Both the position numbers and the translations under genes were made by a program. Of a DNA stretch of 64,000 nt, positions 1 to 8,531 are shown in pieces. Under the pieces are notes generated by a model, which made no database searches, was not told where the DNA came from, and saw only the letters and a program-made list of their open reading frames with translations. The first letter of the stretch is position 1, and each line of letters opens with the position of its first letter. The stretch is from Sphingobacteriaceae bacterium (GTDB lineage: Bacteria; Bacteroidota; Bacteroidia; B-17B0; Aurantibacillaceae): positions 868,001 to 932,000 of the forward strand of contig NVQB01000001.1 in NCBI GenBank assembly GCA_002319075.1. The letters run 5' to 3'.

Positions 1-1
1 G

Positions 2-477
2 GAGTCGTTTACTCGCTCACCAAAAAAAAGAAAAAAAATTACAATTTTAGTTCTGCTGCTTTTGACAGGAATATCAAAATCCCGGTTCAAGCACACAGTT
101 AGCGGCCATGTGAAAGACAAAATCACTGGTGAACAACTGAAGGGTACTATCGTAAGTAGTTCTGAATTAAAAGGTGTTGCTATGCCTGCAAATGACTACA
201 GCTTCTTTTGGTTAACGGTGCCTGAAGGAAAATACATTTTGCAAGTCAAATAGGTCAGGAAATAAACCATATTCCAAAAAAAAAAGACCTTTCGTCGAAC
301 TTAACATTGAACATTTTTATAGAGGACAGTGCCGCCGAAATGAAAGAAGTAGTGATAACCGGCAACAAACAAGAAAACGTTGTTAAGCAAGCGCAGATGG
401 CTCTACAGAAACTTGACGTTAAGGAAATAGTAGAATTCCGCTTCTTAACATGGATTGCGGAAATTATCCTAAGATAA
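2..477 (+). pseudogene. TonB-dependent receptor N-terminus, frameshifted remnant
   Basis: The open frame entering from the left edge encodes a basic start, a hydrophobic stretch (ITILVLLLLTG) and then a carboxypeptidase-regulatory-like domain (SGHVKDKITGEQLKG...), the usual N-terminus of Bacteroidota outer-membrane TonB receptors. It stops at a TAG at 251-253. The homology resumes in another frame from about 286 with KDLSSNLTLNIFIED and MKEVVITGNKQENV, which resembles the pre-plug segment of the same family, and ends at a TAA at 475-477. No plug or beta-barrel follows before the next gene. I see a frameshift plus loss of nearly the whole receptor; the reading as a dead gene is inference. The true start may lie outside the window. 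Confidence 0.6.
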
Positions 478-579
478 GACAATTACTTAACTCGTGTCAT
501 TGGATTCAGTCTGCATCGTACGATAATTTTGCTCCATATTTTAAAATCAAATTAAAAAAAAACAAAAACAAAAATCACT

Positions 580-1026
580 ATGAAAACGCTATTATTAAAA
601 ACAGAAAACAATTGGGGAGCAACGGTTAGCCGTCTCCTGTTAGGAATCGTATTATTTCCACATGGTGCGCAAAAACTACTCGGATGGTTTGGTGGCTATG
701 GATTTACCGGCACAATGAATTTCTTTACCGAAACTATGTCCTTACCCTGGATCATTGCGTTTGCAGTGATCATTATCGAGTTCTTTGGCGCTCTTCTTTT
801 GATAGTGGGTTATCACACACGGATAACCAGCTTTTCGATCTTCTCGCTTTTTATGGGGATCCTTCTCACCTCGCACATGGATTACGGTTTTTTTATGAAC
901 TGGTTCGGAAATCAAAAAGGAGAAGGAGCTGAATACTTCCTCCTGATCTTTGGACTTAGTTTGTCTCTAGTTCTTAGCGGCGGGGGTAAACTGTCAATTG
1001 ATCATCATATAACCCAGCGTTCCTAA
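580..1026 (+). CDS. DoxX family membrane protein
   Basis: This 148-residue protein has about four hydrophobic helices and the DoxX signature near the N-terminus (RLLLGIVLFPHGAQKLLGWFGG, about residues 16-37). DoxX proteins are small inner-membrane proteins; some take part in thiosulfate:quinone oxidation or redox stress, but most have no assigned substrate. Length is normal for the family. It stands alone, downstream of a decayed receptor and upstream of a Crp/Fnr regulator on the same strand. The family call is firm; the specific role is unknown. Confidence 0.85.
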   Translation: MKTLLLKTENNWGATVSRLLLGIVLFPHGAQKLLGWFGGYGFTGTMNFFTETMSLPWIIAFAVIIIEFFGALLLIVGYHTRITSFSIFSLFMGILLTSHMDYGFFMNWFGNQKGEGAEYFLLIFGLSLSLVLSGGGKLSIDHHITQRS

Positions 1027-1213
1027 GCTTCTGAAAAGCGTTGTTTTTTCATTGTCCCTGATCTAACTGTAATTTCTCTAAGTCAAATGAATGCAAGTCC
1101 TGGCAGGCCATATAACCAGTCAGGACTTGTGCGTTAAAGAAGATGTTGTTTCTTGTCGGGTATTCGAACCACCGAAGCCCTTACGGCACTTCATTCGTTG
1201 TTTACTTTTTTAT

Positions 1214-1221
1214 TAAATTTG
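1214..1221 (+). promoter_or_regulatory. Possible -7 element (TAAATTTG)
   Basis: TAAATTTG matches the Bacteroidota -7 consensus TAnnTTTG and lies 18 bp before the ATG at 1240. It falls inside the longer TTG-initiated reading of the downstream gene, which supports the ATG start. No well-spaced -33 TTTG was found, so this is tentative. Confidence 0.3.
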
Positions 1222-1239
1222 TCTTTTAGCGTAAAAGAA

Positions 1240-1821
1240 ATGCAGCATTCTCTTTTGAAAACTAGCCTGACAAAACACGTCGTAATCAGTGATGAACATT
1301 TTAGAGAATTTGTTTCACTTGCCACAGAACGCAGGTTTAAAAAAGGACAATTTTTAGTATCAGAGGGCAGTACACACCGGAAGACCTTTTTTATCAGGAA
1401 GGGAGCGATAATCGCGTTCTGGATTGATAATAGCGGAGTAGAACACACCGTTCAATTTGGAATAGAAGGTTGGTGGATCAGCGATGTTCATAGTTTCATT
1501 CATGGAGGCGAATCAAAATTGAACGTCCAGGCGATTGAAGATTGTGAAGTGTATGAGTTTACAAGAGAAAATATGGATAAGGCGTACGCTCTCAGTCCCG
1601 CTATCGTATTGTATTTTCTTAAAATTACACAAAATGCTTTTGCTACGTTTCAGGAGCGGGTACTTTCAGGTCTCAGCATGAGCGCTGAAGAACGCTATAA
1701 GATATTTTGTGCCAGGTATCCTAGCATCGAATTGCGGTTTCCACAAAAGCTTATAGCGTCTTATATAGGAGTAACGCCCGAGTCGCTGAGTCGTCTGAAG
1801 AAGTCGTTACTTGAAAAATAA
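1240..1821 (+). CDS. Crp/Fnr family transcriptional regulator
   Basis: This protein of about 193 residues has a cyclic-nucleotide-binding-like beta-roll (FKKGQFLVSEGSTHRKTFFIRKG, then HTVQFGIEGWWISD) and a C-terminal segment (LIASYIGVTPESLSRLKKSLLEK) with the recognition-helix pattern of this family. I chose the ATG at 1240 (MQHSLLKTS) rather than the TTG at 1153, because the upstream extension does not look like the family and overlaps a possible -7 element. Many Bacteroidota encode short Crp-like regulators that do not bind cAMP, and the canonical Crp cAMP-contact motif is not evident. Ligand and targets are unknown; the adjacent DoxX gene is a possible target by proximity only. Confidence 0.82.
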   Translation: MQHSLLKTSLTKHVVISDEHFREFVSLATERRFKKGQFLVSEGSTHRKTFFIRKGAIIAFWIDNSGVEHTVQFGIEGWWISDVHSFIHGGESKLNVQAIEDCEVYEFTRENMDKAYALSPAIVLYFLKITQNAFATFQERVLSGLSMSAEERYKIFCARYPSIELRFPQKLIASYIGVTPESLSRLKKSLLEK

Positions 1822-1825
1822 TCTT

Positions 1826-2071
1826 CTATCTCAGTTGTAACGATACAAAGTCTTCTGAGAAAAAGATATTATCCCATCTTATTGCCCTCTCATCAGTTCC
1901 ACAAGTTTGGAAGCCGAATTTTTCATACAGATTTTTTGAGCGACGGTTGGCCGAATTCAACCAAAGATGGATTTGTTCAATGGTGTGAATACAGATGTTT
2001 CTTTTTATCACTTGCATCAACTTCGTTGCAATTCCTTTCCCATTTTGTTCATGTGATACATACATTCTCAT
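1826..2071 (-). pseudogene. GNAT acetyltransferase C-terminal fragment
   Basis: The minus-strand frame encodes 81 residues starting within the acetyl-CoA-binding part of a GNAT fold (RMYVSHEQNGKGIATKLM, equivalent to motif A Q/RxxGxG/A), followed by the typical C-terminal NRRSKNLYEKFGFQ segment. About 60-80 N-terminal residues expected for a GNAT enzyme are missing. The sequence upstream (above 2071) shows a stop in frame and no recognisable continuation. I read it as a truncated remnant rather than an active enzyme. Confidence 0.6.
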
Positions 2072-2198
2072 GATCCTTTAAGGGGTATTAACGGGTGCAG
2101 AAAAAATTCGGAATCTCCGCTTAATTTGCATCCATCTTACGGATTAAGTGATTTAAAAATGGCTTGATAAAAATGTATCTCAGATCCCTTTCGGCTCT

Positions 2199-2642
2199 TT
2201 AATTTACCCGTGTCCATGTTTCCGTTCTACCGAATAATGAAATACCAACATAACCTCTTACTTCTAAAGTATTTTTTTCTTTTAAGGATAAATAAGCGCT
2301 ATATGTCTTACCACTTTCAGGATCATAAATAAACCCATCTTTCCACTCATTCTCCCCATCAAACTTAAACCCAATTAACATCACCAAGCCAATGGTAGGA
2401 TTGTTTCTCTTTGCTGAATCAGGGTTATTACCATCCACTCTTGGTTTGCCTTTATCAGTTGGATTTTTTAACCAAATTATTCTACCGTAATAGTTTTCGC
2501 CCTTTTTATAGATGTCAATTTTTGCAGGTTCTTTTCCGGCTGTTAGCCACCTTCCAACGATGTCATCTGTCTTATTTTGAGCAGCTGACATGTGGCTGAA
2601 CAGGATCAGGCTCAAAAAAAGTAGTAAAATTTTACTTTGCAT
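2199..2642 (-). CDS. DUF2147 domain protein, secreted
   Basis: 147 residues with a clear signal peptide (MQSKILLLFLSLILFSHMSAAQ) and then the DUF2147 domain: DDIVGRWLTAGKEPAKIDIYKKG, YYGRIIWLKNP and a C-terminal LEVRGYVGISLFGRTETWTRV. DUF2147 proteins are small periplasmic beta-barrel-like (lipocalin-like) proteins of unknown function, common in Bacteroidota and Proteobacteria. It follows the sterol-desaturase-like gene by 6 bp on the same strand, so the two are probably co-transcribed. No ligand can be inferred. Confidence 0.85.
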   Translation of the reverse strand: MQSKILLLFLSLILFSHMSAAQNKTDDIVGRWLTAGKEPAKIDIYKKGENYYGRIIWLKNPTDKGKPRVDGNNPDSAKRNNPTIGLVMLIGFKFDGENEWKDGFIYDPESGKTYSAYLSLKEKNTLEVRGYVGISLFGRTETWTRVN

Positions 2643-2648
2643 AAGTAC

Positions 2649-3413
2649 TTAGTTTATTTTTTTTCTTTTTTTTAATTCATCAAATGCCAGATCATAATCA
2701 GGTCTCAATGTCCCCATTAATCTGTCCCATAGTGTAAAGTACAGGCCATAGTTGCCACTGAAATACTGATGGTGCTGATTGTGGCTTACGGAAGTGTTTA
2801 TCATTTTACCCAGCCAATGTTTATTAAATCCTGTGGGATATAATTCAAAACCCAGATGCCCGTAAACATTATAGAAAAGACTAAAAACAAAGAAAATGGT
2901 TAAGTGCAATGGGTGAATTGGAATTGTAAAAAGGAAAATAACAAATATCAATGATTCTAAAATTGCTTCGAATGGATGAAACGCATAAGCAGCCCAGGGA
3001 GATGGATTGGTGGATTTATGATGAATTAAGTGAAACATTTTAAATAACATTGGCGAGTGCATCATCCTGTGTATCCAATAAAAATAGGTATCGTGAATCA
3101 GTATCATTAAAGGAACAGCAAGTACAAAATATACCTGGCCATATTTATCCGCGTCGTCATAAAATGTGGTGTGTTGGCGAATGCTATCCGTAAGTAAGAG
3201 AAATAGTGGTGGAAGAGAAAAAATAATTATAGAAATAGTTGAAAAAATAATTTCCCTTTTATAGTCTTTTAGCCCGGGGAATTTTAACTGTATTTTCAGA
3301 TAAGAAATTTTTTTCTTCAGAAGGATATAAAAAATAAGAAATACAGGCGTTGCAATAAAATAGTATTTGTCGGCAATGTCTAGTAGTTGCCATAGAAATT
3401 TTTTCCAAGTCAT
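2649..3413 (-). CDS. Sterol desaturase / fatty acid hydroxylase family protein
   Basis: 254-residue integral membrane protein with the histidine clusters of the diiron FA-hydroxylase superfamily: HDTYFYWIHRMMH, then HLIHHKSTNPSP with FHPFEA, and finally SVSHNQHHQYF. Four or more hydrophobic segments surround them. Members use O2 and a diiron centre to hydroxylate or desaturate lipids or sterol-like substrates. The last motif, with GNYGLYFTLWDRLMGTL, is typical of the bacterial branch often annotated as sterol desaturase. It heads a likely two-gene unit with the DUF2147 protein. Substrate unknown. Confidence 0.85.
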   Translation of the reverse strand: MTWKKFLWQLLDIADKYYFIATPVFLIFYILLKKKISYLKIQLKFPGLKDYKREIIFSTISIIIFSLPPLFLLLTDSIRQHTTFYDDADKYGQVYFVLAVPLMILIHDTYFYWIHRMMHSPMLFKMFHLIHHKSTNPSPWAAYAFHPFEAILESLIFVIFLFTIPIHPLHLTIFFVFSLFYNVYGHLGFELYPTGFNKHWLGKMINTSVSHNQHHQYFSGNYGLYFTLWDRLMGTLRPDYDLAFDELKKRKKIN

Positions 3414-3481
3414 TTGTTTACATTTTAAAAATGTAAACGTACAATTGATTTACCGGTGGTTACTTAACCCAGGTTAATTTC

Positions 3482-4087
3482 TTATTTTCCTGCCAGTCTT
3501 TTTCGAAGACGGCTAATGCTTGGGGCCTCAATACCAAGATAATCGGCAATATATTTTAAAGGGATTCTTTGAAAAGCATTTGGAAATTGTTTTTCGAGAT
3601 TCAAATACCTTTCATCCAAACTACTAATTTTACTTTCTTGTTCGTTTATCATCAGTTTTCGTAATTCTTCTGCAAGCATTTGATTTAACAGGGCCTCAAA
3701 TTTGGGGTTAGCTTTAAAAATAGCTGCCATATTTTCTTTACTTAGCTCTAAGACTTCAGATTTTTCCAATGCAATAATATTTTTATGAGAAGGAACATCT
3801 GAAGCCAGCCCTTCAACGTAAGTAAAAAAACAGCCTTCGTAAATAAAATCACTTGCTTTCTCATTTCCTGCGTTATCGAGTAGTGTAGTAATTAACAGTC
3901 CCTTATTTACAAAACCAACAAATCGACAATACTTACCAATGCGCAACAAATAGTCACCTTTGCCGAAAGTTTTTGGTTCAAAATAACTAAAACTACTTTC
4001 TAACTCTTTGTCACTAATTGTAATCCTGGTCCGAATATATTCTGTTATCTTACTATACATTAAATTTTTCAGCCGAAAATACGACAA
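3482..4087 (-). CDS. Crp/Fnr family transcriptional regulator
   Basis: 201 residues: an N-terminal cNMP-binding-like beta-roll (FGKGDYLLRIGKYCRFVGFVNKG), a dimerisation helix around residues 130-155, and a C-terminal HTH region (IPLKYIADYLGIEAPSISRLRKRLAGK). It is transcribed toward, and ends just downstream (69 bp) of, the start of the sterol-desaturase gene, so it may sit upstream in the same transcript or act on it. Divergent from another Crp/Fnr gene at 4453. The canonical cAMP-contact motif is not seen, so the ligand is unknown. Confidence 0.82.
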   Translation of the reverse strand: MSYFRLKNLMYSKITEYIRTRITISDKELESSFSYFEPKTFGKGDYLLRIGKYCRFVGFVNKGLLITTLLDNAGNEKASDFIYEGCFFTYVEGLASDVPSHKNIIALEKSEVLELSKENMAAIFKANPKFEALLNQMLAEELRKLMINEQESKISSLDERYLNLEKQFPNAFQRIPLKYIADYLGIEAPSISRLRKRLAGK

Positions 4088-4452
4088 ATAATCCTAGTGC
4101 CTGAACTCTGACCGTACGATCGGCGAAGGCTGTAAAGTTGCCGACCCCTAAAGTCATAAATGACCACTCCACAATCAAAAAACATCCTGCCAAATCAGCA
4201 AAATATCAGTGAAAAAGTTGGGTGAGTTTGCTTTGGAATGCAGCTATCGTGTGCCCGGTAAGGTGGGATTTATTTGTAGCGGTTAAGTAAGTTGTTTTTG
4301 CGGAAGTTGCCCATTATTAAATCAAATAAAATTAAACCTAAAATCAATACCTTTGTTTAACACAAAACTTAGTTTCAGCATGCAATTCTTACAAGGTAGG
4401 TTTCAGGAAACTGATCTTGTAAGGTAATTGGTGGAAAGAGCAGAAGACAGCA
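4088..4452 (+). other. Intergenic region between divergent Crp/Fnr genes
   Basis: 365 bp with no convincing reading frame. It must carry the promoters of both flanking regulators. I saw no tRNA, strong terminator or long repeat. A short frame around 4205-4265 (VGEFALECSYRVPGK) is open but isolated, and I could not assign it. Confidence 0.5.
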
Positions 4453-5046
4453 ATGACAAGAGAAAACAAGATGCAGGACAAACTATTTGATTTTATATCA
4501 AAATACATTTCTCTGAACGATGACGAGAAGAACGCTTTACTTTCGCTGGACATATTTCGCTCAGTAAAAAAAGGAACTCTTTTACTCCAGGAAGGACAAA
4601 ATTCGAAAGAAAGTTATTTTGTAATAAATGGCTGTATTCGTACTTATTATGTTTTAGATGGTGAAGAAAAAACTACTGCTTTCTACACAGAAATGGAAGC
4701 TTTGACACCAAATTGTGTAATAAGTAAAACCCCTTCCCAATATTATATTAGTTGTATTGAAGACTCTCTACTTTTAATTTCAAATTCTGATATGGAAGAA
4801 GAAGTAAATAGTAAATTTCCTAAATTTGAAATAATGTGCAGACTGTTTTCAGCAGAACTTTTGGCTAAAAATAAAATCGACTTTGACGAGTTTAAAACTT
4901 CGTCGCCAGAACAACGGTACCTTAATTTATTAAAAAAAAGGCCTGATCTTATTCAGCGCGTTCCTCAACACCAATTAGCCAGCTATTTAGGCATCCAACC
5001 ACAATCTTTGAGCAGATTAAGAGCTAGAATTATTGAAAAAAAATAG
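4453..5046 (+). CDS. Crp/Fnr family transcriptional regulator
   Basis: 197 residues with the same architecture as the two neighbouring regulators: a beta-roll (VKKGTLLLQEGQNSKESYFVINGCIRTYY) and a C-terminal HTH (VPQHQLASYLGIQPQSLSRLRARIIEKK). A second ATG at 4471 (MQDKLFDFI) is an alternative start. It lies 76 bp upstream of a secreted-protein gene on the same strand, which it may regulate. This is the third Crp/Fnr paralogue within 4 kb. Ligand unknown. Confidence 0.85.
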   Translation: MTRENKMQDKLFDFISKYISLNDDEKNALLSLDIFRSVKKGTLLLQEGQNSKESYFVINGCIRTYYVLDGEEKTTAFYTEMEALTPNCVISKTPSQYYISCIEDSLLLISNSDMEEEVNSKFPKFEIMCRLFSAELLAKNKIDFDEFKTSSPEQRYLNLLKKRPDLIQRVPQHQLASYLGIQPQSLSRLRARIIEKK

Positions 5047-5122
5047 CTAAAAGTATTTCTTAACTTAAGTGAAGGTAGGGTAACATAACGCCCATCTATT
5101 TTTGCAGTATTATTAAACATAA

Positions 5123-5764
5123 ATGAGTTTAGATATGCAAAAGAAAATTAGATGGATCGGACTTGCCCTTGCGTTGGCTAGCCAATTACAAATGAGTGCG
5201 CAATATGCCAAACAAGACAGCACTTACAAACGCTGGTTCGCAGGGACTTCTTTGTTTGTATTGTTGGGAAATTTTGACACAAAAAACCCTCCTAATTTCG
5301 TTCAACTGGATATAGGTTATAGGATTACAGGAAAAGACGTAATCCGGTTCTCTCCAAAAACCTGGAGATATGCGTGGCCAAATGGCATTCACCCCTTTTT
5401 AAACGATGCGTATTATAAGTCCGAAGAAAAGTTCCCGGGCTATATTCGTGAATATGGCGTAACAGTAGCTTACACACGATTTTTATGGAAAGGTTTGTAT
5501 GCCCAACTTGATGTAATGCCTACCTGGCAGATTTTTGTAAATGACAAGGGTAAAAAAACCGGCGATGGTTTTCAAATTTTCAATTCCTACCGCGTTGGTT
5601 ATCACATAAAACTATTTAAGGATAGATTTTTTTTTCAACCCTCAATATGTATGACACATCGTGCTTATCATACACCATTACCCGATGGATTTAAACAGTT
5701 GGATGACAAATGGCCGAAGTTCATCTTTCCAGAACCAGGACTTAATATCGGATTTAACTTTTAA
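5123..5764 (+). CDS. Putative outer-membrane/secreted protein
   Basis: 213 residues with an N-terminal signal-like segment (IRWIGLALALASQLQMSAQ). The rest alternates aromatic and polar residues (YGVTVAYTRFLWKGLYAQLDVMPTW, GFQIFNSYRVGYHIKLF) and ends in GLNIGFNF with a terminal Phe, the pattern of a small outer-membrane beta-barrel. A second ATG at 5135 gives a cleaner signal peptide. I do not recognise a named family. It is followed after 25 bp by a DUF6326-like membrane protein, and both may be controlled by the Crp/Fnr gene upstream. Confidence 0.6.
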   Translation: MSLDMQKKIRWIGLALALASQLQMSAQYAKQDSTYKRWFAGTSLFVLLGNFDTKNPPNFVQLDIGYRITGKDVIRFSPKTWRYAWPNGIHPFLNDAYYKSEEKFPGYIREYGVTVAYTRFLWKGLYAQLDVMPTWQIFVNDKGKKTGDGFQIFNSYRVGYHIKLFKDRFFFQPSICMTHRAYHTPLPDGFKQLDDKWPKFIFPEPGLNIGFNF

Positions 5765-5789
5765 GTGGAATTTTAAGGATAAAAAAATA

Positions 5790-6224
5790 ATGAATAAACA
5801 AAAAGTACCAGAAGACATCAAAGTCAATGTAAAGCTTAAGCTTGCTGCACTGTGGGTGAGTTTTATGTTTCTCTATATCTATGTAGACTATTTGCATCTA
5901 TATATGCCGCGCAAGATAGAAGACATTTCAAATGGCAGAGTGTTTGAATTTGATATTACACAAGGATTTATATTTACGGTACTCTCTTTGGCTACAATTC
6001 CGATCATGATGATTTTTCTTTCTGTTGTTCTAGCGGCCAGAGCGAATCGCTTAACGAACATGATTGTGGCCACAGGTCTTATTCCTTATATGCTATTTAA
6101 TCTGGCCGGAGAGGCTTGGATACACATGATTTTTGCTGCTGTTGCAGAAGTGGCTCTTCTTTGTCTAATTATCCGTTATGCGTGGAAATGGACTCAAGCT
6201 CAAACATCCAACCGACAATTATAA
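5790..6224 (+). CDS. DUF6326-like four-helix membrane protein
   Basis: About 144 residues. I start at the ATG at 5790 (MNKQKVPEDIKVNVKLKLA), 25 bp after the preceding stop and preceded by a purine-rich AAGGAT, rather than the longer frame from 5661 that overlaps the upstream gene. Four hydrophobic helices are visible, with the segment LWVSFMFLYIYVDYLHLYMP near the start, typical of the DUF6326 family. Function is unknown. Confidence 0.7.
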   Translation: MNKQKVPEDIKVNVKLKLAALWVSFMFLYIYVDYLHLYMPRKIEDISNGRVFEFDITQGFIFTVLSLATIPIMMIFLSVVLAARANRLTNMIVATGLIPYMLFNLAGEAWIHMIFAAVAEVALLCLIIRYAWKWTQAQTSNRQL

Positions 6225-6749
6225 CTGATTTTCGCTTTTCAAAAAGTCCAATAGACGTATTTTACTAAAACACTGCAATACACTTTGGTATTTGCCAATT
6301 GGAATAGTTGGGTCAGTTACTGCTATTGCAATATTATTATTTGCATACAAAAAATGTAGTAAGAAACTATTTGCCAGTCATTGCACTTATTAATGTTTAG
6401 AGTGCTCTTATATACACCACTTAAAACCCTTTAACTTCGAGGATGCACAACTTTACCTGAAGAAGGACTCTTAACCTTCGAAAATTTCAGTGCCGGTGCG
6501 ATAAAAGCCGTGGGACTTTAAGGCGAGATAGAGCGCCAGAAATACATACGTGCTGACAATTTACCAGCCTTTTTTCTTTTGGTTCGCACTAGCAAGACGC
6601 CGTCTCATACGTTGTGATGATTCTACAAAGGTTCTGAAAAAAAATTTGGTACAAACAATGGGATTATGTGGATAAACAACAGGTTTAGCAGTCGATTTGA
6701 TCTTTTAAACCAGTGCTAAAAACGATACATTTGATTAAAGTTAAAAGTC
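6225..6749 (+). other. Gene-poor spacer before the export locus
   Basis: 525 bp without a supportable gene. The stretch at roughly 6430-6620 is richer in GC than its surroundings and contains short interrupted frames that may be gene debris, but nothing I can name. The promoter of the ABC permease operon should lie at the right end. Confidence 0.5.
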
Positions 6750-7601
6750 GTGTCTTCCATTATAACAAATAGTACTCAGCAGCCGGGAGTGAAGGTCATT
6801 AGCAGCAATCCTTATAACCTGAGGGACTATTTTGACAAGCTGAAGCGTTACGGTTTTTTAATCTTCGTTTTGGCGCGTCGTGAGTTGAAGATAAAATACA
6901 CGAAAACAGTGCTGGGTCTTGGCTGGCTTTTCCTGCAACCTCTGGCACTTGTTGTGATCTATAGCTTTTTTTTTAAAGGTGTGATCCATATCAGTACCGG
7001 CGCTATTCCTTATCCTTCCTTTGTGTTCAGTGGCCTGGTGCTGTGGTATATTTTTACAGGTATTGTCACCAAAAGTGCATACGCTCTTATTGAATCATCA
7101 GAGCTGATCAACAAAGTTTCGTTTCCACGGTTTATCATTCCAGTTTCCAAAGCAATTCCTATACTGCTTGAGAGCGCTGCCTTGGTAGTTCTATTGTTAG
7201 TAGTACTGCTGGTTACGCGCCAACCCTTAGGATTTAATGCCTTTACTGCATTTTTTTACATGCTGATGGCCATTATCATTTCCTTTGCTCTTGGTTTATT
7301 GTGCAGCGTTGTGGTATTGCGGTACCGCGACTTTGCACATCTTATTCCTTTTGCGTTAAACTTTGGCATCTGGCTGACACCCGTTTTTTACCCTACCGAT
7401 ATCTTACCCCAACCTTACCGGTCTTATTTGTTTTACCTTAATCCTATGTCGCAGGCCATTGAAGGATTGCGCGGCGCCTTATTTTTTAACGCAGCCATTC
7501 CAGGCGCAGCAGTGCTTGTCTTTTTTACTTCGGTAGTTTTTCTGTTATGTTCATTTTATTACTTTATAAAATCAGAAAAAACATTTGTAGAAAACCTTTA
7601 A
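6750..7601 (+). CDS. ABC-2 type transporter permease (polysaccharide/lipid exporter, Wzm-like)
   Basis: 283 residues starting at a GTG. A cytosolic N-terminal part ends in RRELKIKYTKTVLGLGWLFLQPLALVV, the conserved entry helix of Wzm/TagG-type permeases. It is followed by six hydrophobic helices and the late conserved motif LTPVFYPTDILP and LNPMSQAIEGLRGALF. Such permeases pair with a Wzt/TagH-type ATPase to export lipid-linked O-antigens, teichoic acids or related glycans. The matching ATPase is at 14120-15298, with five PhyH genes and a methyltransferase between, all on the same strand and tightly packed, so permease and ATPase are probably one complex from one transcript. Confidence 0.9.
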   Translation: MSSIITNSTQQPGVKVISSNPYNLRDYFDKLKRYGFLIFVLARRELKIKYTKTVLGLGWLFLQPLALVVIYSFFFKGVIHISTGAIPYPSFVFSGLVLWYIFTGIVTKSAYALIESSELINKVSFPRFIIPVSKAIPILLESAALVVLLLVVLLVTRQPLGFNAFTAFFYMLMAIIISFALGLLCSVVVLRYRDFAHLIPFALNFGIWLTPVFYPTDILPQPYRSYLFYLNPMSQAIEGLRGALFFNAAIPGAAVLVFFTSVVFLLCSFYYFIKSEKTFVENL

Positions 7602-7614
7602 ATCATTGACCTAA

Positions 7615-8529
7615 ATGCATACACCTGTTTTTAAAAACCCTTTACTGGAAGAAGAATTTAACCGTAAGGGATATGTGAAAGTTCCTTTTCTGAACAGTGA
7701 GGAAATTGACTACCTGAAAGCAAAGTTCTTTGAAACCATTGTTGAAAGCGGAGGTCCGAAAACGGCTAACGATGTGGATTTTGACAACACCGGGGATATC
7801 ACTTACGACTTTACTTTTATTGACCGGAACGAAGCATACAAGAAAAAAGTATTTGACATTATTACGCAGACCTTTCAGAAAAAAGCAGATGAGTACCTGG
7901 CTAATTACAAGCCAATTATAGCCAACTACATTCGCAAAAAACAAGGCGGCGGCGAAGTACCCATGCACCAGAACTGGGCTTTTGTGGACGAAGAAAAATA
8001 TACTTCTGTTTCTATTTGGGTACCGCTGGTAGATAGTAATGAAGCCAACGGAACATTACAAATGGTAGATGGAAGTCATAAGCGCTTCGGTAAATTACGC
8101 GGCCCTATGATCCCCTGGGAGCTGGAAGGCATTAAAGAAAAAATCATCAGCGACCATCTTACACCCATGAATGTAAAAGCAGGCGAAGGTGTGATTCTTG
8201 ACGACAGCATTGTGCATTACAGTAATATCAATAAAACGCCGGGTCTGCGCCTCGCTATACAGCTTATTATGACGCCGGCAGCAAGCGGCTCTCTTCATTA
8301 TCATTTAGATCGGGATGCCGATAAAGGTGCTGTGCAGGTATTGGAAACCGATGTTGATTTTTACATGGGTTTTCACCCGTGGTTAAAGCCCAAAGGCAAA
8401 ACTATTCTTAAAACAACACCCTACAAAGAACGGAAATTAAACTACGGTGATTTTTTAAAAACGCTGAAAGGCAAACGCTTTGATGAAAAGAAAAATTTCA
8501 TGGACACGCTATCAGGATTATTCAGATAA
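7615..8529 (+). CDS. Phytanoyl-CoA dioxygenase (PhyH) family protein, HQN variant
   Basis: 304 residues of the PhyH Fe(II)/2-oxoglutarate oxygenase fold. Landmarks: an N-terminal NRKGYVKVPFLNSEEI strand-helix, the iron motif region MHQNWAFVDEE (residues 117-127), GSHKRF, a distal His (SIVHYS, H201) and a 2OG-binding Arg (LRLAI, R212). The canonical facial triad is HxD...H, but here the Asp position is Asn (H118-Q-N120); the other PhyH domains in this cluster keep HQD. This may weaken or change catalysis, or the protein may have another role. It begins 13 bp after the permease stop and is 2 bp from the next gene, so it is co-transcribed. Substrate unknown. Confidence 0.9.
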   Translation: MHTPVFKNPLLEEEFNRKGYVKVPFLNSEEIDYLKAKFFETIVESGGPKTANDVDFDNTGDITYDFTFIDRNEAYKKKVFDIITQTFQKKADEYLANYKPIIANYIRKKQGGGEVPMHQNWAFVDEEKYTSVSIWVPLVDSNEANGTLQMVDGSHKRFGKLRGPMIPWELEGIKEKIISDHLTPMNVKAGEGVILDDSIVHYSNINKTPGLRLAIQLIMTPAASGSLHYHLDRDADKGAVQVLETDVDFYMGFHPWLKPKGKTILKTTPYKERKLNYGDFLKTLKGKRFDEKKNFMDTLSGLFR

Positions 8530-8531
8530 CC

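Noticed and set aside
4200-4270. Possible transposase or restriction-gene remnant
   Set aside because: Short open stretch only; no recognisable motif or terminal repeats, so not listed as a mobile element.
5661-5789. Longer upstream start for the DUF6326-like gene
   Set aside because: The extension overlaps the end of the previous gene, lacks membrane or family similarity, and a good ATG with a purine-rich upstream site is at 5790.
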